DNA of 64,000 bases from Plutella xylostella (lineage: Eukaryota > Arthropoda > Insecta > Lepidoptera > Plutellidae), in contig NC_063983.1 in the NCBI RefSeq assembly GCF_932276165.1, positions 5,587,501-5,651,500 on the forward strand, written 5' to 3'. Below are positions 34,937 through 45,900 of this stretch, piece by piece. Below the pieces are notes generated by a model. The model saw only the letters and a list, made by a program, of their open reading frames with translations. It searched no databases and was not told where the DNA came from. Both the position numbers and the translations under genes were made by a program. Every line of letters starts with the position of its first letter. The first letter of the stretch is position 1.

Positions 34937-35857
34937 CCCGCGGATAGTCGCGCGTGGGTCGAAAAGACCCAGCACTCTATTTATACCTCGATAACTTTTA
35001 AAATATTCGATATTACTAACTGGCGTGCTTAGTACCTTTAAGTTACCATATAGGCTAGCCGCACTCCTCGCCCCGGCCAGATTGCCCGCGGCACTTGGAC
35101 AGGACGGACATTCAAAGTGAGTATGGGTCTTTTCGACCCATGAGCGACGCTTTGTGTCAGTATAATTTTTTTGATGTTTTTTTATTTTATTAATTTTTCT
35201 TTAGTATTCTATATTATTTCTTCAGTATCAGTGGCCCAGTTCTGGGCATGTATTATTTAGCGACTTTGTTCGTTTGTCGTCGACACGATAAGAAGAAGAA
35301 TTTTTCTTTTCAGAAATGTCACGTAACCTTTTAGACGATCGTTGTAGAGATCACACTGCATTTTTATGCAATAATTGTAATCCGAATATGTGAAAATACC
35401 GAAGAAAATACCTAATTATATTCTTAATCAATACAACGAAGAAGTAATTTTATATGTAAATTTATGTTAACTTTGAAGGCTGATTGTTGAATATTTTTTT
35501 ATATAAAAGGTTAAATATTTTTTTGTTACTTAGAAGAATGGTTATTAGTTTAGATAAAAAATACGTTTTTTTATGGATAAATATAAAATTAATAAATATA
35601 AGCTGTAATTTATGTTCCTATGTAGATAAATAAGAACATGAAGCATACTAATTTTGAAACTGTCAAACCATATTTTTTTATACATAAATTCATAAATAAT
35701 TTTGATTTGAATATAGTTTTATTACTAACCTTACGTTTAATGTACAAAAATATCTAAATTTTCTTTTGTTTCGAGAAAATAGAGCAATTTACTTTCGGGT
35801 CTAAAAGACCCACATGCGACTGTTTGTGTCACGAAATTTGACGCGAGCACTGGCGGG
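34937..35857 (+). mobile_element. piggyBac-like element, internally deleted, 921 bp
   Basis: TTAA sits at both ends (34933-34936 and 35858-35861), and the termini begin CCCGC in inverted orientation, as in piggyBac. Subterminal hairpins of the form GGGTC-N-GACCC occur on the left (GTGGGTCGAAAAGACCC), on the right (GGGTCTAAAAGACCCAC) and once internally at about 35125-35141. Near 35316 there is a short frame with a Cys/His motif like the C-terminus of piggyBac transposases. The rest of the transposase is gone. The orientation call rests on that remnant. Confidence 0.75.
35316..35393 (+). pseudogene. Remnant of piggyBac-type transposase C-terminus
   Basis: A 25-codon frame ends with a stop and contains CRDHTAFLCNNC. 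This fits the C-x-x-H-x4-C-x-x-C part of the cysteine-rich C-terminal domain of piggyBac transposases, which binds terminal DNA. A pyrimidine tract and CAG lie just upstream (35301-35313). The remainder of the protein is deleted. The identification relies on this short motif plus the TTAA/CCC ends. Confidence 0.5.
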
Positions 35858-35861
35858 TTAA

Positions 35862-36379
35862 GAGTTCTGTACGTCTAGTACAGTTTTGATAGTTTATCGG
35901 AAACCATAAAAGTTTATGTTTTTTTGCATACAAAGTAGCGCCTCTAGCGGAACCTATCATGAAGCTTTTGACAAATAATGTATGCAGATGTCAGAAGAAA
36001 ACCTAAACTTTTTCCGTTTTCCTAATTTGAAAAACGTACGGGGTTAAAGGCCCAGTTATATCTGTATTCTGCATTGTTTTAGTAGTGCAGGTTCAAAGCC
36101 ATGGGAAGTGAGGGATATAAAGGAACAAACATACATTGTGTGAGCTTGCGGCGCGTACGCATACTACTTCTTTGTAATCAGTTAAGTAAGCGCTAATGTG
36201 AGATAGCTATCAATTTCCTCGATTAAGGAAGCAGTTATTTATTTAATGTGATGAGCAGTTAATTACCTCTAAGTACTAAGTTTTTATTCGTAAATACATT
36301 CTTATCCTACCATATTGATCATATTGTTTTAAGGGCACGGTACGTATATTGATCCTTTATCATCTGGTTTTGCGTTATC
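35862..36379. other. No supported gene
   Basis: Short AT-rich interval between a piggyBac-like element and a MITE. Nothing was recognised. Confidence 0.5.
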
Positions 36380-36382
36380 TTA

Positions 36383-36579
36383 GGCCTGGGTCTCCTATTT
36401 TCGCTGTAGGTCGCGTCAAGCGTCGCTCCGTGGGCCGCGCCACGATGCTCACTATAGAAATGTACTGATGCGGTCTCCCTCACACGCCGACGTTGGCGCG
36501 TATATGTAGTGAGCATCGTGACGCGGCCTATGGCGAGACGCTGGACGCGAGCTACGGCGCGGAATAGGAGACCCGGGCC
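36383..36579. mobile_element. PIF/Harbinger-like MITE, 197 bp, nearly all inverted repeat
   Basis: The ends are GGCCTGGGTCTCCTAT and, from the other side, GGCCCGGGTCTCCTAT. Pairing continues imperfectly for about 80 bp per arm, so most of the element can fold into one stem. TTA flanks both sides (36380-36382 and 36580-36582), the PIF/Harbinger signature. The loop region is about 36462-36500. The CpG-rich arms contrast with the AT-rich surroundings. Confidence 0.75.
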
Positions 36580-36582
36580 TTA

Positions 36583-39426
36583 TGGGTTATCTAGGGCTTT
36601 TACGTAAAGTTTATTTGATTGACGTTTACAGATCCTAAACCCCGCCTAATAAACTTACTAACGCAATGTTTTCTACTAAGGAAACGCGTAATAATATTGC
36701 TAGAAAGTTTTCATCGTCGTCATTCAACTATTACAACTGAATATCATGTTCCGTGAAGGATCAGTACATGTGCTTGATAATCATGCGATCAATCCACTTT
36801 CCCGCCGCCGCCGCCGCCGCCCGCCAGCGGAAAGCGGGGAAAGCCGCCATCATTGCAGCTAGATCATAGACACACGGTTATTGCATACTCTAAGGTTATT
36901 GTTGACTTGTCTATCCTCCGCGTCTATCGTGTCTATTGCTTTATTGTTTTTTGATTGTTTTAGCCTCCGAAACCGAATAATAGTGTCTTTTTACTGAACT
37001 ATTTTTTTGTGACGTGAATACATATTTTGTTTCAGTTGAACTACTTCAACATTACCTAATTGTTTCAACAGGAGTTTCTTATTACATAGCTAAGTATCTA
37101 TAGACGCAGAATTTTATACCATTGCCGGTGAAACCGTATCAACATTAAATTATCCAACAACATTGAAAGGGCTATGATGTCTATCATTTTAGGTACCAGG
37201 ATAGCTTATTACATCATCTATAGAAAAGACTATGCCATTAGGCACCCGTTATCTGAGCTGAGGTCTAACGGGAAGATAAAATGCTACGCCTTTATCGCCT
37301 TACTGTAAGGATGAGCTCGAAGCGGCGTGAGTTCATTGTAGCTTGTCCCTTCGCTCAGCTTATTTATGAAGGAAACCATACCTTACTGCAAGTAATGAGG
37401 GACGGTAGTCCGAGCTGTGAATCTGGATTTAGGGGACACGCAGTAAGGGATTGGTTGTGGCAACTTAATATTTCAGTACGAGCCATTGGGCCCAGGGTAG
37501 TAATTAGTGGTAATTGATCTTGCGCGGTAGGATGGTACTCGGGTGTGGGAGCGGGAGGTGCGTCGATGCAGTGACGTATCGGGAATTGGAATTGTAATCC
37601 CTATAAAATCCTTCGGCTTAAAAGAGATCGGAATCGTAGATTTTACATCGAAGAAGTTTTATTATATTGTGTTTGGGTGTTATAAATACTTACAGGCTGC
37701 TAATTTTAACTGATCGATAGTACACTTGACTTTCTTTCTACATGAATATTTAGGACACTTTGTTGAGTGCCAAAAATACAAGGTGTGATGCGTCAATTAA
37801 GCGATCTCTAATTAAATTAAATGTAAGTACATCATCCCTAATGAAAAAATTATCGTCAACAGTATTTTATTTTAACAAAACTGAACAATTTTCCAAACCA
37901 AGCTTTTTCAGCTTCAAAAAGTTATACGAAGAATGATTAGATTTACACGCGATTTTGTCATTTATCCAAACGTTACATTTCTGTATCTTTACAAATAGTT
38001 CCAGGACCCGCCACCTGCGCTCGCGGCGGGTCGAAGGGTGGTATTCGCGTGCGCGGCGAGTGCATTCACTCGGGTGCTGCTAATTTCTCTATCTTTAGCC
38101 GCCGGTGTAACTGACCGCGGCGGGGAAACCGCTCGTGGGACCACTCAACTACTCAACTCATGCCGACTATTCATATTGCCGTATAGTGTGTTGTAGTAGT
38201 AGGTATTACATGATGAAAGCCACGGCGAGAGGTATAACTTTCTATGTAGGTGTAAAGTTTACACTATTGGATCTAAGTTTGTCAATTTGAATATATATTA
38301 TATTTTATTTGCCTTGATTTTGGCGTTTGCGTATGTATGTCTTGCGTGTGTAAACCATAATTATTAAATATGGTTTATTTTGATTCTATAACTGCCATTA
38401 TCTCCAGGCAAACTCTTGCTATGTTCTATAATATTAGCCTAAAATATGACATGAGGAGAGTGAAAGAACCTAGCGAAAGCTAGTTTAGCTAAATAACAAA
38501 TTATTCGCAGCTAGAAACTCATAGCATATCCAGTTAACCAATAGGATAAAGTTAATGATACACTCGAGCCAAGCGTGTTGGCAACAACTGTTATGAACAG
38601 TAATAATATCCATCGACGAAACTAGGTGTTGCAATTTTAGCTGCAGCGGTGGTTACTGCCAACGCCTGATGAAGTGGAGGTAGGAGAAGGACGAAATTAG
38701 GTGCTGTTTGTAGTATTTTTAGAGCACACGTGACTGCTAGAGATTGCCGCTTCGGTTCATTTACATCTGAAGCATGCACACTTCATTGCAATTATCCGCA
38801 AACCGTGCTGCATTGTAAAAGATACAGTTTAGGTATTATTACTATATTTTTAACTGCGCATGTTGAAGAGTATAAGCGAATATGTAAAAAAACGGTTTTT
38901 TATCGTGCTTGTAAGTCAAAAGAATCATTGACAGCGTCTCGTCACAATCACGCCTCCCGCAGCGCACGTAATATGTTATGAAGTTTTGGTGTCAAAATGA
39001 TATCTGCGTGCCACGTGGACCTGCTCCATCGCTGTATAATTTATCGCTATTCATGCTCATGCATAAAAGCTCAGATTTTCCTTTTACCTTATTCGGCGTG
39101 TAAATCTGATAATAAGCTGTACCCACTTCGTATATACCTACTATACAACCGCTATTAAATAACAGCCATCAGAGCTTACCGGTACATTATGTAACAATTT
39201 CGTGACCGGCCGGCATATTTATCATATTTTTTAAACATTTATGTTAAAAAGCTTAGGAAATTAAGCCAAATCTTATATTTTATGCGTTTCGATGAAATAT
39301 CTACGCCCTTGCACAATATTACTGTATCACTGATAGGCTGGCATGCATAAATTCTAAACGCACTAAATTTGGTTCATGTCTTTAGTTTATTAAGGTCTCT
39401 AATTTTAAGTATAATTTATTTCTGCA
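36583..39426. other. No supported gene
   Basis: A (CCG)n run lies at 36804-36830, and a GC-rich patch at about 38000-38150. Open frames (37281-37517, 38730-38981) show no domain. Otherwise AT-rich. Confidence 0.45.
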
Positions 39427-40117
39427 TTTAACTGCAGGCGCGGATCCACCCATATGGGCAAGATGGGCATGCCCATCACCTAAATGACTTGCCATATCAC
39501 ACCACGGGATTTCAATATAATATTTTCGTTATTTTATCACTTTCGTATGGCTGTTTCTAAATAATTTAATTAATATTGGTGGTGATGATTTCTGGTTATG
39601 CTAAATAAATAAAAATCCACCTCGAAACCCCTTCTGATAGTTGTTATAGAATTCAAAAACCATAAAATTTTCGGTCATGCCAAGAGTCTGAATTTTGGCT
39701 TACAGCAAAAATCTTTATTTACTTATACGTACAACCAGACAGACTACCTAGTTTGATCTCAATAATAGTTAGTTTTTATGATACAGTTATTATTATTTAT
39801 TATTAGGCTTAAGTTATTATATATAGTATTTCATTAATTTGCTTACTTTGTATATTAAAAATATTGTTATTGTATTAAGTACATAAGTAAAAAAAAATAA
39901 AGTTCTCAGATACAGTTATTATAAAAAAATAAAATCTTGATAAAAGTCTAAAATGTTTTAGAAAAATTTAGGTAATTTGGTGTAAACATTTTGTAAGTGT
40001 AACTATTTAATTGCTCGTCATCACTCGTTTCAGTGTATAACTAAAAAAAATCTACAAGTTATGTGTAGATAGTGTTGATAGTGTTCTTGGAATTAAGCTG
40101 TTTAAAGTTGGAGGGGT

Positions 40118-40448
40118 ATTCTATTCTATTCTATTATGTGTGGGAGTGTAAGTACCTGCACCTGGCTCTCTCGACTGGAACCTTTGTGCATATCCCCAAG
40201 GTCTAAACTGCCTTCCTAAGCTTGGACCATTTCCCACCACGCTGGCCCACTGCGGGTTGGTGGGTTCACATATCTAGATGTGCTAAATTTTGATATGCAG
40301 GTTTCCTTATGATGTTTTCCTTCACCGTAAGAGCGATGGTATTGTACTTAAATTAAAAGAACTCATTGGTACATGTCAGCGCCGGAACCTGCACCTCTTG
40401 CGTGAGAAGCAGGTGAGGCGCTTACCCGACTGAGCTACCACCGCTCCG
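40118..40448 (-). mobile_element. tRNA-derived SINE nested in the hAT element
   Basis: Read on the minus strand, a tRNA-like head (GGTAGCTCAGTCGGGTAAGC with an A box) is followed by a degenerate B box near GCAGGTTCCGGC. Then come the body GGTGAAGGAAAACATCATA and TCCAGTCGAGAGAGCCAGG, and an (AGAAT)n tail at 40118-40135. The body matches the fragment at 5640-5855. The target duplication was not found. Confidence 0.75.
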
Positions 40449-40844
40449 TTATATAGGTTATTTTTATTACCATTCAATATTATTTAGCATTCAAATTTTG
40501 TAGCACTTTTAAATGACCGCGCGTTGAGTTATGGCTAAACCAGCATTTTAAAAATATTTTTTTGTTTTACCTAAAATAGCCATAGTAAGTAGGCTCAGAT
40601 AAGAAAGCTATTCTTCCTTATATGACTATTTAAAAAAATATAAGTAAGTACCCATAAAAAATATGCCTAAGTCATAACTCATCGCACGATTTTATTCTGC
40701 ATTAGGACCATATTATTGTATACATTCTTGCTTTATATATTATGTGTATGTTTTTATGATTGTTATTATATTATCGAGTATTGGTATTTAAGTATAAAAT
40801 TTATGTATAACCGTATACCTATATACAATATATATATATTTTTT

Positions 40845-41172
40845 TTTATAAAAGTAGGTCAAATGACAGTCACTCTAGGACGCGACTGAAAACCAGTGCC
40901 GCGTCAGGTGGGTGGATGCCACCTCATCTGTAGCGGTGTAAGCTGAGGCGCGGGCCTTTTCGGTGCTGGACAACTCACACCATTATATATACCTATCATT
41001 AATTAATTTATTTTTTAATTATTCTTAATGTTCTTTTGTTTGTTTGTTTTCACTTTTAATTTCGTTTTTTTTTTGTTTTATTTTTTTTTTCTGTGTACTT
41101 ACATATGTTATTATTATTTTTTTGGTGTGTGGTGCTAGACACCGAATAAATACTTTTTATCTTTATCTTTAT
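40845..41172 (+). mobile_element. LINE 3' end with TCTTTA tail
   Basis: A GC-richer segment (about 40870-40980) is followed by a T-rich stretch. The segment then ends GACACCGAATAAATAC plus (TTTATC)n, the kind of polyadenylation signal and short tandem tail that closes non-LTR retrotransposons. No ORF remains, so the copy is severely 5'-truncated. The clade is not assigned. Confidence 0.55.
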
Positions 41173-41651
41173 CTTATTTTTTAAATTATACTATGTGAAG
41201 GATCCCAAACAACAAACCTAATTATCAAAAATGCAGCGATCGATACCGCAATTATTGCAATTTAGACATAAGTACTTACTGCTACTATTCCCGCTACGCT
41301 TCGCCTTAAAAAATATTCCCTGTGATATTCCTCAATAAAAAGTGGGTATCCTGAATTTAAGTTCCGGGTGTCATTTATCTACATTCGTTTTATCGTGAAA
41401 TACACTCACGGGCAATGAAAAAGTTCCAATGAGAAAATCCAAATTACTTACTCTTAAATGGAACTAAAACGAACTTAATGATGCCTTTTGCAATGTTTTG
41501 GTACATTTAACGGCGTATCAGAATATAACAAACTAAAAACGATTTTTTGTTTTAAAAAATTCCCATTATATGTTAAAAAAAATTTGGGCTATTTGGTGTC
41601 AGAATTTTGTACGTGGAAAACTGTTTCTTTGCTCGTGAGTGTATTAAAAAA

Positions 41652-41829
41652 CAAAAAAAAAAAAAAAAAAACACGCACTCACGCCTTGTACTAATGTACT
41701 CCCTTGCGGGGTAGGCAGAGGTGCATTGCTGCACCCACTTTTCGCCAGAGTGTTATGTTAGTCCCAATGTAATAGGGGGCGGGCCTATTGCCATTTTACG
41801 GGCACATCCAAGACCCGAGAACAAATATT
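41652..41829 (-). mobile_element. 5'-truncated SINE, same family as 34185-34439
   Basis: On the minus strand the body runs from ATATTTGTTCTCGGGTC through TGGGTGCAGCAATGCACC to GGCGTGAGTGCGTG and a T-rich end (A-run 41653-41671 on +). It matches the 3' three-quarters of the full-length SINE with few differences. The tRNA head is absent. Confidence 0.8.
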
Positions 41830-41904
41830 AACAAACATCCACTTATAAACTTATGCCTTCATAATAAAAAATATTTTGGTACAAATTGAGGAAATCTGTT
41901 TAAA

Positions 41905-42622
41905 GATAGTTTAAAAAAAGCTTGTGGCGAGCTGTTGGGCATTAGCGACCCCACCCACCCGATGCCGGGGAGAACCCCTGTTCCTCATCTCTGGCTTTCC
42001 TTCATTGGTTGGCCAGAGTGAACACTGACGAGGAACAGGATCTCCCACCTCTTGCTTGCCTTCATTGGCTGGCTTGAGTGGTGTACCGCTAGAGCAGCAA
42101 TGCTTGAGGAAGGATGTATTACCCAGTAAGGTGCTTGTCTTCTTGACCGATAACGCGATTGTCCTGAGAGCCGTGGAATACCTCTCCATCCTTAGCACCT
42201 CATGCCATGTTGCCCCCCTGTTGCTACGTCACTGTAATGTGCTAGCGACTGCTTTGGGGGGCCCATTTACTGTGTGTGCGAGTCACCCCCTGCCTTTTTA
42301 TCCGTGTGTGAAACATATAGGTCAGGCAGGGGCCATAGTCCTTCCATAGTCCCAGTTACCCAGTCCATTTAGCACCCCCTTCCATAACCCTGTATTAGTT
42401 TTCTTCATATCCTAAAATAGTCCTGCACTAACCGGGGATTTTCCTTGGGTTTACTCTATAGTTTACACAGGGGAAATCGTCGGTTGGTGTCACATTTCAT
42501 ATAGATTAATGTTGTCAAACAGGCCTCTCTACGTGTTGGCTTCGGCCCCATGCACGCCTTCCAAATGCCCGGGACCCCATGGTCCCGTGATGGTAAAGAC
42601 ACAACATAATAATAATAATAAT
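41905..42622 (+). mobile_element. LINE 3' UTR with TAA-repeat tail
   Basis: GC-rich, non-AT sequence with no intact ORF ends CCATGGTCCCGTGATGGTAA and AGACACAACA followed by (TAA)n at about 42606-42622. This layout is typical of the 3' untranslated end of a non-LTR retrotransposon. Overlapping frames at 41911-42349 on both strands have no domain. The clade is not assigned. Confidence 0.55.
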
Positions 42623-42954
42623 ATAATCTGTAGGTACTTATTATAAAACTATTAGGTATATCAAGATAAAATTTACCTCAATTAAATCAGAATTTAGTCT
42701 AGTTGTATACGTTGTAGGTACATTGTATAGTAACTTTTTCCGTAAGACAGCCTTTTGTCGCTAAAAAATTTTCATTGATCCAGAGGGCTTTTGAGGAGTA
42801 AAAATTGCATTAAGCATTTTATAACTATAATTTTATTATGGTCACTCGCAACATACAAAAAAAACTGCTATCAGTACCTCAAGGCGAGGCAAAACCATCT
42901 TTTTTGAGTTGCCCATCACCTATTTTGAGGTCTGGATCCGCGCCTGTTTAACTG

Positions 42955-45900
42955 CCTACTTTTAAATATTATTCTAAAGCGAATAGTTGCCGAGTTGTAT
43001 ATTTCAATACTTTTCCGCACCGTTTACGTCAGTAATGTTTGTAATGACTGGTGACTAGGTCTCTTATGTACAATTGTACATAATGTATGTACCGTGTATG
43101 GAGCACCGTGTTAGGTACCTCATGGTTTATTATAGTTGGCTATGTAGCGGTCGCGTGGACCATACACGAGCGCTATTTAATTGAGTGGATTGTATGAATG
43201 AAATCATGAATCGAAATTGTAAACATTACTGTGTTTAATGAATGTATTGTTCATAATTTCCTGCACTTAGCCAGTTCATAGAGTATATTATGTATTTATA
43301 AAAAAGATAAAATAAAATTACTAGACAGACATTACGGCCTACGGGTCCGATTAACTATACGATGCGTTAATTATTAGTTCGTAATATTCTAATGCCCTGT
43401 TAAATGTACTACAAGATTGCATCCGACGCTAGCCTTTTCCATTTAAGAGTAACTTGATGATAATATTACTGGAACTTTTTCATTGCTATGCTAGCGAGTG
43501 TACTTTGGATACTTCGTATACTTCGGTAGTCCAACACAAACACGGCTTATATATCTCAACATGTTCGCAACGTTACTCTACATAGGCAGGTAATAGATAG
43601 GTAACACCTAGGTAGGTGTCGATATATCCACTTTCTTATGATTTTCACTTTCCTAGAAACGAGTTGCAGTTTTTAGTGAGTTCTCCACATATGGGCACCA
43701 GTAGTTAATAGAGGTAGCGGTTAATAGCAGCGTGTTCCCAGGCTCAGTTAGGCCTCATTAGTTTCACAACTACTTATTTATGCAAGTTAAATAAGTCTTA
43801 TTATTAATTTCCCGGTATACTTACATAGATATAATTAAGAATTTGCTGTACTTACCTATCTATATGTATCTACTCTTACTATGTAAAGGGAAGACATTTG
43901 ATTGAATGTTTGTTTGTTTTTAATAAGTAAAGACCGTTAATACCTAATTGTTTTCAAAAAATGCTACATTATCCCTGAGTACAAGATTCCAAGGAACCCT
44001 TTCATCACGTCTGTTCCATTATAAAATCACTAGTTAGTTATACGACCAACGACCACCCATTAATTTTCAGTTGTATTTTAACATGAGTACTAACTAAGTG
44101 TTTTCTTTTACAGGTAAGCAACATCTCAGACTTCAGCTGTGTGTGGTAATGTACATACCTAATCCTACGTAGGTGTACAGTATTAAAATAAAACAAAATG
44201 GCATGTTATACTCCGGTTTCCCCCGACCTTAAGAGGAGATATCATTGTTATGAAACTATCAGTCGAATTCTCATTTCAGAAAGTCTGCAATTTGATTTCA
44301 AACAATACCAACATGATAGCACGGATGAGGCTCACATCACAATGCTGCAAAATTAAATTTCAATATTCAAGTTCGATTTCGTCATTGCAATTACATATTC
44401 AATACGGAGTGACACGCATCCTTTATGCACTTGCGATGCGATATCTGAAGCCGTTTCTCAGAATATTCACCACCCACAGCGCCGGCTAGTGCGCTAGCAT
44501 ATGGACTTCTGCAATTCTGCTTTTACGATTGGGAATTCTTCTGATATTTGGAATGTTAAGGGTTCGAGTTCCATGTGTTTATGGAACTAATTTGGTGCTA
44601 TCTTTGCTGGTAGCTTTGTTTGGTCTCATTACAGAGCGTATAGTTCCTGAAGTTATTTATTACTATTTCAAATTAAACATTAAATAAATTAGTCATAGCT
44701 TAAATTTTTCATTAGGTATACCTACTTAAATATAAACTTTTCATATATTTATTTTAAGAAACAAACACATCGATGTAAACTTTTACTTTGCTATCTTGAT
44801 AATTATATATGGATGACATTTTAATGTGCTTCTGATAAAATGACGTCACAATAAGCAGATACGGAATGATGGATGCTCGGCACAAGATATGTGATGCATC
44901 TCTAAAATTACATAATGATCTCCCGGCCATTGTAATGCAGCATGTTTTCTTCATTATAAGAAATATTGTCTGTGGGTGAATTTATATTGTTACTTTCCAT
45001 TCTAAATGGGGAATTACATGGATATTTTCAGTCAGTATCTTCAGTATTGTATTGTTACGAACTAATAATGATTAAATGTTATATTTATTTATCTAACCAA
45101 TATAGTTTTTAAACGTCGTTTACTTTATCCTGCCCAGCAATCTCGGACAAGGAACAGTAGTTTACCGTAACATATCATAGCTTCCATTAAATGTTTTACA
45201 CGATCTCCTGGATTTAAAAACTTGTGCATTATATTAATAATAATTTTATAGTGTTTCTGAAGCGTTGAATGTTTATTTATATCTGTGATAGGAAATCCTT
45301 GAAGCCACCTTAGTAATGTGTCCATTAACTTTCTCTGATTGACCGCACACAGCCCGATGCTGTATAAACATAATGGAAATAGTCATTTTGTCAAACGACC
45401 AGCCGTCGCCCGCTTGTGTAATGAAGGCAAGTGCACTCTCCTTCACAGATAATGCCCATCTTATTATGGATGCCCATTTATCTCTATGTAATAGAAAGTC
45501 GGAGATGCGTCACATCACCGACATAATTAATATGTGAAGAGGTTGTTATTTCGATTACAAAGTTTATTAGGGAAAGGTACGGTGAATTTACCTTTCAAAA
45601 GGACTATCTAGTACAAGCACATTTTTATTTGAACGATTCAAGATTAGATTAGGTGTTGAATAATAAATAATAATTGAAAACTCCTTTTAAATTCCTCAAT
45701 GGATTTGGAATTCTCTTATTATTTACTGAACATGAAATAGGATTAAGATAGGGTGTCGCATTTCCTTTACCCTTTAGATCGTAAAAGCTGCTTTTATACT
45801 TTTCCTTGTCCCATTTTTATTCCCGTTTGCTTTTATCAGAGAAAGTAAGATAAGTATAAAAGGAATTCTTGTTAGAAACTTCCCACAGATCCAGGGTTTG

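Larger units (their letters stand above)
39435..42946. mobile_element. hAT DNA transposon, 3.5 kb, non-autonomous, host of nested insertions
   Basis: The terminal inverted repeat is CAGGCGCGGATCCA at both ends. The 8-bp direct duplication TTTAACTG lies exactly outside (39427-39434 and 42947-42954), the hAT signature. Subterminal GCCCATCACCTA occurs near both ends in the same orientation. No transposase-like ORF with hAT dimerisation or zinc-finger motifs is present. Inside are a SINE (40118-40448), a LINE tail (40845-41172), a truncated SINE (41652-41829) and a LINE 3' UTR (41905-42622). Their number suggests a fairly old insertion, yet the ends are intact. Confidence 0.88.
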
